A stretch of DNA of 64,000 bases from an uncultured Oscillibacter sp. (GCA_900544105.1 UQUC01000002.1:1-64000); one strand, 5' to 3'. Positions 17,995-25,888 are shown, counted from the stretch's first letter. Numbers and translations are program-made. Notes: generated by a model not told the origin, from the sequence alone.

Positions 17995-17997
17995 TTC

Positions 17998-18399
17998 TTA
18001 TTCCTCCATCATCACGTCAAAGAGATCGCTGACCCGCTGGCGCTGGCCGCCCAGATACAACCAGCCGAACAGAGCCTCCAGCGCCGTGGCGGTGCTGTAC
18101 TGTGCGCGGCTGGCGTGGCTGGGTATCGAATGGACCTGGGCGTTGCGGCCCCGGCGGAACACGGCCAGCTCCTCCTCCGTCAGCATGGGGAGGATCTTTT
18201 CCGCGCAGGCCGCCTGATGCTCTGCCCGTACCAGCTGGATGGTGGCCTGATGAAGTCCTTTGCCGGTGGCCTTGCCATGTTGACACAGCCATCCCCGCAC
18301 CAGCAGTTCAAACACTGCATCCCCCATATGGGCCAGACCGATGGAGCTGATGCCCCGAAGTTGGTCCTCCGTCATACAGATCTCAAAGTGATTTTCCAT
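17998..18399 (-). CDS. mrnC: Mini-ribonuclease III (MrnC)
   Basis: This is an RNase III-like nuclease lacking a double-stranded RNA-binding domain; in Bacillus it matures the ends of 23S rRNA. At 133 residues it has the normal Mini-III length. The signature LAHMGDAVFELLVR (about residues 22-35) carries the catalytic Asp, and a late ATALEALFGWLYL holds the second acidic site. A GAGGAGA ribosome site precedes the ATG. An intrinsic-terminator-like hairpin sits about 20 bases upstream, so expression may depend on read-through. Confidence 0.93.
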   Translation of the reverse strand: MENHFEICMTEDQLRGISSIGLAHMGDAVFELLVRGWLCQHGKATGKGLHQATIQLVRAEHQAACAEKILPMLTEEELAVFRRGRNAQVHSIPSHASRAQYSTATALEALFGWLYLGGQRQRVSDLFDVMMEE

Positions 18400-18518
18400 G
18401 ATTTCTCCTCACATAAAAAAAGATTTGCCCGGGCAAATCTTTCAAATTCTGTGCTTACGCTACCACAAATCCCGGAAAAATGCAAGTCTTGTTCCGAAAA
18501 TGTCCCAGAGCGGCTCAT
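18372..18518 (-). CDS. Possible 48-residue leader ORF upstream of mrnC
   Basis: An ATG at 18518 has GGGAGG five bases upstream and opens 48 codons that end inside the start of mrnC, overlapping it by 28 bases in another frame. The peptide is unrecognised. Its 3' half runs through the hairpin at 18419-18442. It could be a leader that couples ribosome movement to read-through of that hairpin, or it could be chance. Support is limited to the ribosome site and the position. Confidence 0.3.
   Translation of the reverse strand: MSRSGTFSEQDLHFSGICGSVSTEFERFARANLFLCEEKSWKITLRSV
18413..18442 (-). terminator. Intrinsic terminator-like palindrome just before mrnC
   Basis: A perfect 24-base palindrome, AAAGATTTGCCC with GGGCAAATCTTT (18419-18442), is followed on the minus strand by TTTTTTATG, directly ahead of the mrnC ribosome site. 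This is an unusual place for a terminator and suggests attenuation. Confidence 0.6.
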
Positions 18519-18545
18519 AAAGGCCTCCCTCAAGAGCTGACTGAT

Positions 18546-18581
18546 AAAAACGCAGCGGAGCCAGCTATGCTGGCTCCGCTG
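18546..18581 (-). terminator. Terminator of the decarboxylase gene
   Basis: A 13-pair stem CAGCGGAGCCAGC with GCTGGCTCCGCTG and a TAT loop (18553-18581) is followed on the minus strand by GTTTTTATC. It lies 40 bases beyond the stop of the decarboxylase gene. Confidence 0.85.
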
Positions 18582-18620
18582 GTCATTGAATAGCACGCTA
18601 TCGAATGTGGGCCTACGGAC

Positions 18621-19871
18621 TTAGAAATCCGTGTTTACCACAGTGCCGTCAGCCCGCAGGAACAGCTGGGCAGGCTTGGGCTGAGAGGCGAACTGCATGG
18701 GGCTGATCACGGCGGCGTAGGAGCCGGCGTTGGGGAACACCACGGTGTCGCCCACTTCCATCTTAGGCATGTCCGCATCGGAAAGGACCAGATCCGTGCC
18801 GGTGCAGAGGTTGCCCGTCACGGTGACGGTCTCCCGCTCCGCAGTCTCCACCAGGGGGATCATCTGGAAGGAGTGGTCGCCGGTGTAGATCGGCTCCCAT
18901 GCGGCAATGGGGCCATTGCCCATGAAGTGCTCCATCATGGCCACCATGGAGGGACGGGCAAAGCCGTTCAGTGTGGCGCTGAGCAGCACGAAGTTCTTGC
19001 CATGGGTGACCTTCTTGTCCACCACCTTGGCGACGTAGGTACCGGAGGTGCCCACGGCGTAACGGCCGGTCTCGATGTAGATCCGGGTCTCCGGCAGCTT
19101 TTCACGGAAATCCGCCATGAGCCGCTGGGTCTCAGCACCCAGAGCAACCGTATCAAAGGGCTTATCCGTCTCGCAGAAAGGAATACCCATGCCGGAACCC
19201 AGGTTCACAAACTTCAGGGTGCCGAAAGCCTCCCGCATGGAAACAGACAGCCGGAACATATTCCGATAATAGCCCTTCAGGATCTCAGCGCTGAGTTCCT
19301 GACTCTTCAGGTGGGCATGGATGCCTACAATGCGGATGTTCGGCAGCTTCTTCCAAGCCTCCATAGAATCGTAAATAAGCTGCTCGTCAATGCCAAACTT
19401 GGAAGCGACACCGGTATCAGCGGTATAGGTAAAGTCAGGGTTGACCCGCAGGCCGATCTCCGCCACGATGCCCTGCTCCGCAGCAGCCTCCTGGATGCGC
19501 TCCACCTCTGCGGCGCTGTCAGCCACCAGCGTGGAGATGCTCAGGCCCCCCCGGATGTCCGCCATAGTCTTACCAGGAGCGGAGAAGATCACCATGTCCT
19601 TACCCAGACCGGCCTTCTGGCCCATAACGCACTCAGCCAGGCTGGCGGCGTCCACGCCGAAGCCCTGGTCCAGTACGCAGCGCAGGACCTCCGGATAGGG
19701 GTTGCATTTCACGGAATACAGGAAGGTCACACCGGGGAAATCAGTTTTCAGCTGTTCCGTATTCTTCCGGATGATGGCCTCCTCATAAAGATAAAAGCTG
19801 TCATGCTGCTTGGCCTGCTCTAAAATGCATTCGCGATTCAAGGTCACAGTCCTCTCTTTCATAAAATTCAT
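18621..19871 (-). CDS. PLP-dependent decarboxylase, diaminopimelate decarboxylase (LysA)-like
   Basis: This is a fold-type III (alanine-racemase-like) decarboxylase of 416 residues in the DAP/ornithine/arginine group. The PLP lysine is in FLYSVKCNPYPEV (about residue 54). GIHAHLKSQ takes the place of the usual IHCHIGSQ, and NLGSGMGIPF follows. The active-site CxxxD pattern is GNLCTGTDLVLSD near residue 355. Meso-diaminopimelate is the commonest substrate of such proteins, but the altered HAHLKS loop leaves it open. No lysine-pathway genes adjoin it. Starts at 19871 or 19862 are both possible; neither has a good ribosome site. Confidence 0.8.
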   Translation of the reverse strand: MNFMKERTVTLNRECILEQAKQHDSFYLYEEAIIRKNTEQLKTDFPGVTFLYSVKCNPYPEVLRCVLDQGFGVDAASLAECVMGQKAGLGKDMVIFSAPGKTMADIRGGLSISTLVADSAAEVERIQEAAAEQGIVAEIGLRVNPDFTYTADTGVASKFGIDEQLIYDSMEAWKKLPNIRIVGIHAHLKSQELSAEILKGYYRNMFRLSVSMREAFGTLKFVNLGSGMGIPFCETDKPFDTVALGAETQRLMADFREKLPETRIYIETGRYAVGTSGTYVAKVVDKKVTHGKNFVLLSATLNGFARPSMVAMMEHFMGNGPIAAWEPIYTGDHSFQMIPLVETAERETVTVTGNLCTGTDLVLSDADMPKMEVGDTVVFPNAGSYAAVISPMQFASQPKPAQLFLRADGTVVNTDF

Positions 19872-20312
19872 AAAAATGATCTCATTTTCGGGATCGATGT
19901 TGCTCTACTTTGACTATACCACAGCTGCGGGCAAATAACCATATAGGAAAAACTGAACACTGGCAGCGCAGATCTGTGATGCCGCCTTCTCCGCTCCGGA
20001 TCACTGTTGAAAAACGTCAGGCAAACGGTTCACACGTACGCAGAAAACGCAGCAACTCGCCATCTAAACAGTCGTATCACTATTCAGGTCCATATCTCTT
20101 CCGTACATGAAAACACAAAATCACGGGGGTACAAAGAGGGAAGCTGGCGCTGGTGACAGATGAAATTAAAAGAAAACGCAGACTCTGCGCCGGATCTCAC
20201 TTGCGGAATAACGAGATCTGCTTCTGATGATGCACGCGGAGCAGGTGTTTTCCGGGGAAAATTGCTTAAAAGCGGCTGAAATCGACAAATATTATTTTTT
20301 TCAAAAAAGTCC
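19872..20312. other. Intergenic stretch without a recognisable gene
   Basis: About 440 bases lie between the decarboxylase and the tRNA promoter. The left end probably holds the decarboxylase promoter (a TATAGT -10-like box on the minus strand near 19914-19919). No open frame with a ribosome site, no riboswitch core and no repeat was seen. The last 60 bases are A/T-rich, consistent with an upstream element for the tRNA promoter. Confidence 0.4.
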
Positions 20313-20340
20313 TTGACAAATTCTTGTTTTCCGGTATAAT
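20313..20340 (+). promoter_or_regulatory. Strong sigma-A promoter of tRNA-Gln
   Basis: A perfect TTGACA (20313-20318) and a perfect TATAAT (20335-20340) are 16 bases apart, with an A/T-rich upstream region. The mature tRNA begins 35 bases after the -10 box. Confidence 0.9.
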
Positions 20341-20374
20341 AATACCTGTTCGTGCGACACGAATGAGCGAATAT

Positions 20375-20448
20375 AGCGGGTTTGTGTAAAGGTAGCACAG
20401 CAGACTCTGACTCTGTATGTGAGGGTTCGAATCCTTCACCCGCTGCCA
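20375..20448 (+). tRNA. tRNA-Gln (anticodon CTG)
   Basis: A 74-base cloverleaf can be drawn by hand. The acceptor stem is AGCGGGT/ACCCGCT. The D arm is GTGT-AAAGGTA-GCAC. The anticodon stem GCAGA/TCTGT encloses the loop CTCTGAC, giving anticodon CTG, which reads CAG (glutamine). The T arm is GAGGG-TTCGAAT-CCTTC. A discriminator G is followed by an encoded CCA. It is a single tRNA gene with its own promoter and terminator. Confidence 0.95.
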
Positions 20449-20449
20449 C

Positions 20450-20487
20450 AAAAGTCCTGAAGCCACAAGGTTTCAGGACTTTTCTTT
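20450..20487 (+). terminator. Terminator of tRNA-Gln
   Basis: A 12-pair stem AAAAGTCCTGAA with TTCAGGACTTTT (20450-20461, 20472-20483) and a ten-base loop is followed by CTTTT. It starts two bases after the tRNA CCA. Confidence 0.88.
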
Positions 20488-20585
20488 TACCCTTGACCTT
20501 TTATAGATTTTCAGTCTTTGATCCATAATGGTATTCCGCAAAAAAGATTGACAGGCAGACTGATCCGTCATCAGGGATGGAAGCG

Positions 20586-20619
20586 AAAACAGCGCCCGTC
20601 TTTCGACAGGCGCTGTTTT
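20586..20619 (-). terminator. Terminator of the sigH/zinc-ribbon unit
   Basis: An 11-pair stem AAAACAGCGCC with GGCGCTGTTTT (20586-20596, 20609-20619) has a further GTC/GAC pairing in the loop and a T run on each side. It lies just downstream of the zinc-ribbon gene on the minus strand. Confidence 0.8.
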
Positions 20620-20651
20620 TCAGCAAGAAACAAAACGAATCGTTCGTTCAA

Positions 20652-20930
20652 TTAGCCCTGCTCACGCATCTTGGCGAAGCACTCGCTGCAATAGACCGGA
20701 CGGTCGGACTTGGGCTCAAAGGGAACCTTGGCCTCGCCGCCGCAGGCAGCGCAAACAGCGGTGAAGTACTCGCGGGGACCGCGGGCAGCGTTCTTGCGAG
20801 CGTCACGGCAGGCCTTGCAGCGCTGGGGCTCGTTCTGGAAGCCGCGCTCAGCATAGAACTCCTGCTCACCAGCGGTGAACACGAACTCCTGGCCACACTC
20901 TTTGCACACTAAGGTCTTGTCTTCGTACAT
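20652..20930 (-). CDS. Zinc-ribbon domain protein
   Basis: A 92-residue protein with four CxxC pairs: CKEC (about residue 9), CKAC (about residue 38), CAAC (about residue 58) and CSEC (about residue 80). They form two zinc ribbons of the kind found in small clostridial zinc-binding proteins. The role is unknown; nucleic-acid or protein binding is possible. GAGAGGG precedes the ATG by seven bases. It is 38 bases downstream of sigH on the same strand and probably co-transcribed, with a terminator after it. Confidence 0.85.
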   Translation of the reverse strand: MYEDKTLVCKECGQEFVFTAGEQEFYAERGFQNEPQRCKACRDARKNAARGPREYFTAVCAACGGEAKVPFEPKSDRPVYCSECFAKMREQG

Positions 20931-20968
20931 GATTTTACCCTCTCTTTGAAAAGAAAAATATATTGCGT

Positions 20969-21610
20969 TCAGCGTGAGCTGAATTCGCCGGAAAGAATTT
21001 GCTGTGCCACCTTGCGCCGGATACGCTGCACAGCGTTGTCCACGGACTTCGCGCTTTTGCCCACTTCCAGGGCGATCTCTCTACATGAAAGTCCGTCTAA
21101 ATAGTACCCCAGGATCTTCGCTTCAAATTCGGACAACTGTTTCCGGACACCGGATAAGAGGGCTGCCGTATGTTCCCTGTCAATAAGGTCATCTTCAGGG
21201 TCGCGCTGCGCCAGATGATTGGTGCCAGAGGTGTAGGAATTGCTGTCAAAGTCGGGAGTATCCAATGAGACCGACTGGTTCAGCACCTGATGCTTTTCCC
21301 GTCCCGCGGAACGCAGGGCGGAATACAGTCGGCTTCGTATGCAGATCTCAGCAAAGGTTCGGAATGAGGCATCCTTGTTGCCATTGAATTCCCGCACAGC
21401 CTTGATAAGCCCCAGCATTCCCTCCTGTGTCAGGTCCTCACTGTCACCGCCTGCCAAAAAATAAGGGCGGGCACAGGTACGGACCAACCGGATATACCGG
21501 GCGGCCAAGATCTCCTCCGCCTGACGGTCGCCTTCGGCAACCAGACGACACAGATCCTCGTCGGTCAATACTTCTGAGGAATTCAATTTTTCATTTGGAA
21601 CTTTGCACAT
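20969..21610 (-). CDS. sigH: RNA polymerase sigma factor SigH (Spo0H-type)
   Basis: This is an alternative sigma-70-family factor of the sigma-H group, which drives early sporulation and stationary-phase genes. The 213-residue protein has region 2 with YFLAGGDSEDLTQEGMLGLIKAVREF (regions 2.1-2.2, split here between motifs) and FRTFAEICIRSRLYSALR. The C-terminal region 4 has EFEAKILGYYLDGLSCREIA and a helix-turn-helix ending in RIRRKVAQ. A strong promoter's -10 box ends only five bases before the ATG, so the message may be leaderless. A TTG at codon 15 is the alternative start. Confidence 0.9.
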   Translation of the reverse strand: MCKVPNEKLNSSEVLTDEDLCRLVAEGDRQAEEILAARYIRLVRTCARPYFLAGGDSEDLTQEGMLGLIKAVREFNGNKDASFRTFAEICIRSRLYSALRSAGREKHQVLNQSVSLDTPDFDSNSYTSGTNHLAQRDPEDDLIDREHTAALLSGVRKQLSEFEAKILGYYLDGLSCREIALEVGKSAKSVDNAVQRIRRKVAQQILSGEFSSR

Positions 21611-21615
21611 AACGT

Positions 21616-21645
21616 ATTATACCTATCTTGTAGCCGAAATGTCAA
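21616..21645 (-). promoter_or_regulatory. Sigma-A promoter of sigH
   Basis: On the minus strand, a perfect TTGACA (21640-21645) and a perfect TATAAT (21616-21621) have an 18-base spacer. The predicted transcription start falls on or next to the sigH ATG at 21610. Confidence 0.8.
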
Positions 21646-21741
21646 GCAAAATATAAAATTCTCGTGAATAAATCAGAAAATTTTTAGTGAAATTATAAAA
21701 GAAAACGTTTACTCAACGCTTCCTTCCCCACAATATCGTTT

Positions 21742-22803
21742 TTAAAAGGTCAATTGATCCATCAGCGGCCCCTCTGACGCGCCGCCGGGAATGGACTTAT
21801 GGAGGTGTTGATACGCCTTTTGCGTCACACACCGCCCCCGGGGGGTGCGGGTCAGGAAACCCAACTGCATGAGGTACGGCTCGTAAACGTCCTCCAGTGT
21901 CACGGATTCCTCTCCGATGGTGGCCGCCAGGGTCTCCAGTCCCACAGGGCCGCCGTTGTAGTTTTCGATGATGGCCGCCATCATCCGCCGGTCCACCGGG
22001 TCCAGCCCCAGATAGTCGATCTCCAGCGCGCAGAGGGCCTCGTCCGCCACCTGCTTGGTGATAACGCCATCGGCCTTAACGTCCGCAAAATCCCGCACAC
22101 GGCGGAGCATCCGGTTGGCGATCCGGGGAGTACCCCGGCTGCGGCGAGCGATCTCATAGGCGCCCTCCGGTACAATAGCACAGTTCAAAATTCCGGCAGA
22201 GCGAGTGACGATCTTCGATAGCTCCTCCGGGGTATACAGCTCCAGCCGCAGCGTCACACCGAAGCGGTCCCGCAGCGGGGCCGAGAGCTGCCCCGCCCGT
22301 GTTGTGGCACCGATCAGGGTGAAATGGGGCAGATCCAGCCGGATGGAGTTGGCCGACGGCCCCTTGCCTACAATAATGTCCAGGGCGTAGTCCTCCATCG
22401 CGGGATATAGAATTTCCTCCACGGAGCGGTTCAGCCGGTGGATCTCATCCACAAACAAGATGTCCCCCTCGTTGAGGTTTGTCAGCAGCGCCGCCAGATC
22501 GCCGGGTTTTTCAATGGCCGGGCCGGAGGTGATGCGGATGTTGACCCCCATCTCCTGAGCGATGATGCCAGCCAGAGTCGTCTTGCCCAGTCCCGGAGGG
22601 CCATGGAGCAGAACGTGGTCCAAAGATTCCTGCCGCTTCCGGGCGGCCTGAATGAAGATGCTCAGATTCTCCTTGGCCTTTTCCTGACCGATGTACTCCG
22701 CCAGGGTCTTGGGTCGCAGAGAGGATTCCTGAGCGTCCTCTGCCAGAAAGGTCTTGGCCACGATAGGCTCCTCGTAAATATCATTTCCAAAGTCGATGCT
22801 CAC
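21742..22803 (-). CDS. ruvB: Holliday junction branch-migration ATPase RuvB
   Basis: This AAA+ motor drives branch migration of Holliday junctions with RuvA. The 353-residue protein has Walker [16 protein letters not shown] (about residues 65-79), Walker [12 protein letters not shown], sensor [20 protein letters not shown], and the C-terminal winged-helix domain with RTPRGRCVT. It is the last gene of ruvC-ruvA-ruvB, 15 bases after ruvA. Confidence 0.98.
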   Translation of the reverse strand: MSIDFGNDIYEEPIVAKTFLAEDAQESSLRPKTLAEYIGQEKAKENLSIFIQAARKRQESLDHVLLHGPPGLGKTTLAGIIAQEMGVNIRITSGPAIEKPGDLAALLTNLNEGDILFVDEIHRLNRSVEEILYPAMEDYALDIIVGKGPSANSIRLDLPHFTLIGATTRAGQLSAPLRDRFGVTLRLELYTPEELSKIVTRSAGILNCAIVPEGAYEIARRSRGTPRIANRMLRRVRDFADVKADGVITKQVADEALCALEIDYLGLDPVDRRMMAAIIENYNGGPVGLETLAATIGEESVTLEDVYEPYLMQLGFLTRTPRGRCVTQKAYQHLHKSIPGGASEGPLMDQLTF

Positions 22804-22818
22804 AGCTTCACTTCCCTA

Positions 22819-23424
22819 TTATTTCACCATTTTCTTCAGGCTCTGGCGGATGATCTCCTCCAGCGGCAGATTCTCCACATCCACGCCCTTGAGGGCCATC
22901 TGCACCTCCTGGGTGGAATAGCCCAGCACCGCCAGCGCCGCGGCAGCCTCGGTCGCCTTACTGGTAAACACGGCGGGGGCCGCCGCACCCTTTCCGCCGG
23001 AGAAGTCCAGCCCGGAGGCGGTCTCCTTCGCCATTTTGTCCTTCAATTCCAGGATGATCCGCTGAGCGATCTTTTTGCCGATGCCTTGGGCCGCCGTCAG
23101 GGATTTGGCGTCCTCCGTGACAATGGCCATGGCCAATCCCTCCGGCGTGTTGGCGGAGAGGATGGCCAGCGCTGCCTTGGGTCCCACACCGGACACCCCC
23201 AGCAGCAGTTTGAAGCTATTCAGCTCATTCTGTGTGGCAAAGCCGTAGAGATCAAAGATGCTCTCTCCCACGTTCAGGTAGGTGTAGAGTTTCTTCTTTT
23301 CCCCCTTTTTCAGCTGGGAGAGGGTGTTATTGGTGGTCATGCAGGCGTATCCCACGCCGCCGCAGTCGATGACGGCCAGCCCCGGCAGGATCTCCGCCAC
23401 AGTGCCGTCCAGATAGTAAAACAT
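22819..23424 (-). CDS. ruvA: Holliday junction-binding protein RuvA
   Basis: RuvA forms the tetrameric DNA-binding platform that loads RuvB on Holliday junctions. The 201-residue length is typical. The N-terminal OB fold begins MFYYLDGTVAEI. Two helix-hairpin-helix motifs follow (LLGVSGVGPKAALAIL and LTAAQGIGKKIAQRIILELK), and the C-terminal domain III ends the protein. It sits 12 bases downstream of ruvC and 15 upstream of ruvB. Confidence 0.97.
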   Translation of the reverse strand: MFYYLDGTVAEILPGLAVIDCGGVGYACMTTNNTLSQLKKGEKKKLYTYLNVGESIFDLYGFATQNELNSFKLLLGVSGVGPKAALAILSANTPEGLAMAIVTEDAKSLTAAQGIGKKIAQRIILELKDKMAKETASGLDFSGGKGAAAPAVFTSKATEAAAALAVLGYSTQEVQMALKGVDVENLPLEEIIRQSLKKMVK

Positions 23425-23436
23425 ACGGTTTTCTCC

Positions 23437-23946
23437 TTATACAGTTTCCTTCTCCGGCTTGATCTGTGGGAGCCGTGAAGTAGAACTCCTTGCGTGGCAT
23501 AACGCCAGTGCCAGCGCGTCGGCGGCGTCATCGGGCCGGGGCGTTTTCGCCAATTTCAGCAGCCGCTTGGTCATATCCATGACCTGCCGCTTCTCCGCCT
23601 TGCCGTAGCCGGTGACAGCCATCTTCACCTGTCCCGGTGTGTACTCAAACAGCGGGATGCCACACCGCTCCGCGGCGCACAGCAGCACTCCCCGGCCATG
23701 GGCCACGGCGATGCCGGTGGTGATATTCGTGTTGAAGAACAGCTCCTCCACGGAGATCACATCCGGCTTCAGCTGGCCGATAAGCTCCTCCATGTCCCGG
23801 TCGATCTGGTAGAGCCGTTTGGACAGAGGCAGGCCCGCCGGGGTGGTGATGGCCCCGTAGGTCACCATTCTGTATTGTGCCCGCTCCCCTTCGATCAGCC
23901 CGAAGCCGATGGTGGCGTAGCCGGGGTCGATGCCTAAGATCCGCAC
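23437..23946 (-). CDS. ruvC: Crossover junction endodeoxyribonuclease RuvC
   Basis: RuvC resolves Holliday junctions by paired nicking. The 169-residue protein has the catalytic N-terminal Asp in MRILGIDPGYATIGFG, the glutamate in SVEELFFNTN (about residue 67) and the late aspartates in RPDDAADALALALCH (about residue 140). All are intact. It is the first gene of the ruv operon and has a good promoter upstream at 23978-24006. Confidence 0.97.
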   Translation of the reverse strand: MRILGIDPGYATIGFGLIEGERAQYRMVTYGAITTPAGLPLSKRLYQIDRDMEELIGQLKPDVISVEELFFNTNITTGIAVAHGRGVLLCAAERCGIPLFEYTPGQVKMAVTGYGKAEKRQVMDMTKRLLKLAKTPRPDDAADALALALCHARSSTSRLPQIKPEKETV

Positions 23947-23977
23947 AGTGTCCCTCTTTTCTTCTCAATTAAAATAT

Positions 23978-24006
23978 AGTATAGCAAACTTACCGCCAAA
24001 CCGCAA
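23978..24006 (-). promoter_or_regulatory. Sigma-A promoter of the ruvCAB operon
   Basis: On the minus strand TTGCGG (24001-24006) and TATACT (23978-23983) are 17 bases apart, 32 bases upstream of the ruvC ATG. No clear LexA box was seen around it. Confidence 0.55.
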
Positions 24007-24083
24007 CAAGAAAAACAGATGTTCGATAATTTCTGTAAGATTCCGGCTTGCATCCGCAGGGGCGGTATGATACCATGTAAAAA

Positions 24084-24863
24084 ATGTGTGAAAGGGCGGT
24101 GAAGCAGGTGCATCGGCATTGGTTTCCCCTCAGTTTGTCCCTCCTATGCTGGCTTGTTGGCTGCGGCGCTTTTCAGGAATCTCCCACGCCGTCAACGCCG
24201 GAACCGTCTCTGGAAGCACCGGCCGACCCGCTCCCCGCGCCCGCCGTGTCAGGAGACGGCGCCGAGGTGGAACCGGATGAAGGTTCCGAGCCTGCCGAGG
24301 TAACAGAATCGATTCCCGCACCGGAGGACCTTGTCCGTGTGGAGGACTGGATCCCTGATATCTACACAGACCTGCGCTACGCCACCGACAACAACTTCAC
24401 TGGACAGGCCATCTATGATTTTTCAGACGCCTACCTGCGGTACGGTACGGTGCAGAAGCTGGCGGCGGTGCAGGAGACCGTCGCGGAAAGCGGCTGTTCC
24501 CTGCTGATCTGGGACGCCTTCCGCCCTGTTTCCGCGCAGTTCCGGCTTTGGGAGATCTGTCCGGATCCCGCTTATGTGGCAAACCCGGAAAAGGGCTTTT
24601 CCTCGCACAGTCGGGGAAACACCGTTGATGTAACGCTGGTCACCGCCGACGGTCAGCCTGTGGACATGCCCACGGACTTTGATGATTTCACCACTCTGGC
24701 AGACCGGGATTACAGCGATATCGAAGCTGCTGCCGCTGCAAATGCCCGCCTGTTGGAAAGCGCCATGACGGTTGCGGGCTTCCGCCCCTATTCCGCCGAG
24801 TGGTGGCATTTTTCGGACATCCAATCCTATCCTGTGGATGAGCAATTCATCCCCCTATCATAA
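24084..24863 (+). CDS. VanX/DdpX-like D-Ala-D-Ala dipeptidase, probable lipoprotein
   Basis: This zinc peptidase of family M15D hydrolyses D-Ala-D-Ala or similar cell-wall dipeptides. The protein is 259 residues. An N-terminal hydrophobic stretch ends in LVGC, a lipobox-like site, followed by a Pro/Glu-rich linker to about residue 85. The catalytic domain shows the zinc pattern SHSRGNTVDV (His and Asp) and the late EWWHF (Glu and His). WDAFRPVSAQ contains the arginine conserved in VanX. No vanA, vanH or vanRS partner is nearby, so cell-wall turnover is more likely than vancomycin resistance. A GTG start a few codons downstream is possible. Confidence 0.85.
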   Translation: MCERAVKQVHRHWFPLSLSLLCWLVGCGAFQESPTPSTPEPSLEAPADPLPAPAVSGDGAEVEPDEGSEPAEVTESIPAPEDLVRVEDWIPDIYTDLRYATDNNFTGQAIYDFSDAYLRYGTVQKLAAVQETVAESGCSLLIWDAFRPVSAQFRLWEICPDPAYVANPEKGFSSHSRGNTVDVTLVTADGQPVDMPTDFDDFTTLADRDYSDIEAAAAANARLLESAMTVAGFRPYSAEWWHFSDIQSYPVDEQFIPLS

Positions 24864-24874
24864 GGAGTTACGCT

Positions 24875-25291
24875 ATGCGCATTATGGCAATCGACTACGG
24901 TGACGCCCATACCGGCATCGCCATTTCTGACCCCACCGGCCTGCTGGCCGGGTTCACCACCGTGATCAACAGCCGCCGTCAGGAGGTCGTGGTGGAGCAG
25001 GTCACCCTCTTAGCTAAGGAACACGGCGCGGAGGAACTGGTCCTGGGTCATCCCGTGAACATGGACGGCACTCTTGGGCCTCGCTCCGAGAAGGCAAAAG
25101 CCATGAAAGTGCTGTTGGAGGAGGCCACGGCCCTGCCGGTGGTCCTCTGGGACGAGCGTCGCACCACCATCGACGCCCACAACATCCTCTTTAACAGCGG
25201 CAAGAACGCCAAACAGCGGAAGAAAGTAGTGGACGCTGTGGCGGCCTCTCTGATTTTAGAGGGGTATCTCACCTTTAAGAAAAGCCATTGA
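24875..25291 (+). CDS. ruvX: YqgF/RuvX family putative pre-16S rRNA nuclease
   Basis: This is an RNase H-fold protein of the YqgF family, annotated either as a Holliday junction resolvase or as a nuclease maturing the 5' end of 16S rRNA. The 138-residue length is usual. The catalytic start MRIMAIDYGDAHTGIAIS, the central VLGHPVNMDGTLGPRSEKA and LWDERRTTIDAHNIL are all present. It follows the VanX-like gene by 11 bases and precedes the transporter genes by 12, so it is part of a plus-strand unit. Confidence 0.93.
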   Translation: MRIMAIDYGDAHTGIAISDPTGLLAGFTTVINSRRQEVVVEQVTLLAKEHGAEELVLGHPVNMDGTLGPRSEKAKAMKVLLEEATALPVVLWDERRTTIDAHNILFNSGKNAKQRKKVVDAVAASLILEGYLTFKKSH

Positions 25292-25303
25292 GGAGGCATA
25301 CCC

Positions 25304-25888
25304 GTGGAATCTGAAGCGCAGCGGTCCCCTTCCCAATGCAGCCGGGCATTGGAATTGTTTTTGTATTTTTTTAAAATCGGCTTTTACACCTTTGGCGGCG
25401 GCTGGTCCATCGTAGCCCAAATTCAACAGGAATATGTGCAGAAAAAAGGCTGGATCACCGACGAGGACCTGCTGGACATCACCAGCGTGGGCCGCAGTCT
25501 GCCGGGGCTGATGATCGGCAATGTATCCTATCTGTTCGGCTATCATGTGGCGGGCTTTCCCGGTGCCCTCGCCTGTCTGCTGGGGATCTCCCTGCCCTCG
25601 CTCATCGTTCTGACGGTCGTGACCTGGTGCTATACCCAGGTGAAGGATAACCTGTACGTCAGCCGGGCCATGACCGGCGTCCGGGCCGCCGTAGCGCCCG
25701 TTGTAGCCTCCGCAGCTTTGAAGCTGCGGAAGGCGGCGTTGGCAGATCAGGCAGGGTATGTCTTTCTTCTGCTGGCTCTTGTCCTGTACCTGTTCGGCGG
25801 ACTGAGCTGCATTCTCATCGTGCTCATCAGCGGATTTTTAGGCTGGCTGCTATCCGTCTGGCATTGCCGGAAAGGAGGCCGCTCATGA
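25304..25888 (+). CDS. Chromate transporter, first half-size subunit
   Basis: This short-chain CHR (ChrA-like) family membrane protein has 194 residues and about six hydrophobic segments. The CHR signature FKIGFYTFGGGWSIVAQIQQE is near residue 20, and VGRSLPGLMIGNVSYLFGY follows. Short CHR proteins act in pairs with opposite topology; the second is encoded directly downstream. Chromate export is the family's named activity, but the physiological substrate here is unknown. The start codon is GTG, with AGGAGG seven bases upstream. Confidence 0.85.
   Translation: MESEAQRSPSQCSRALELFLYFFKIGFYTFGGGWSIVAQIQQEYVQKKGWITDEDLLDITSVGRSLPGLMIGNVSYLFGYHVAGFPGALACLLGISLPSLIVLTVVTWCYTQVKDNLYVSRAMTGVRAAVAPVVASAALKLRKAALADQAGYVFLLLALVLYLFGGLSCILIVLISGFLGWLLSVWHCRKGGRS

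Noticed and set aside
19872..20312. A lysine riboswitch or T-box upstream of the decarboxylase gene
   Set aside because: No recognisable lysine-riboswitch core, T-box sequence or terminator/antiterminator pair was seen on the minus strand.
24084..24863. Vancomycin-resistance gene
   Set aside because: The enzyme is VanX-like but no vanHA or vanRS genes are near, it looks exported, and the ddl present at 62410-63462 appears normal.
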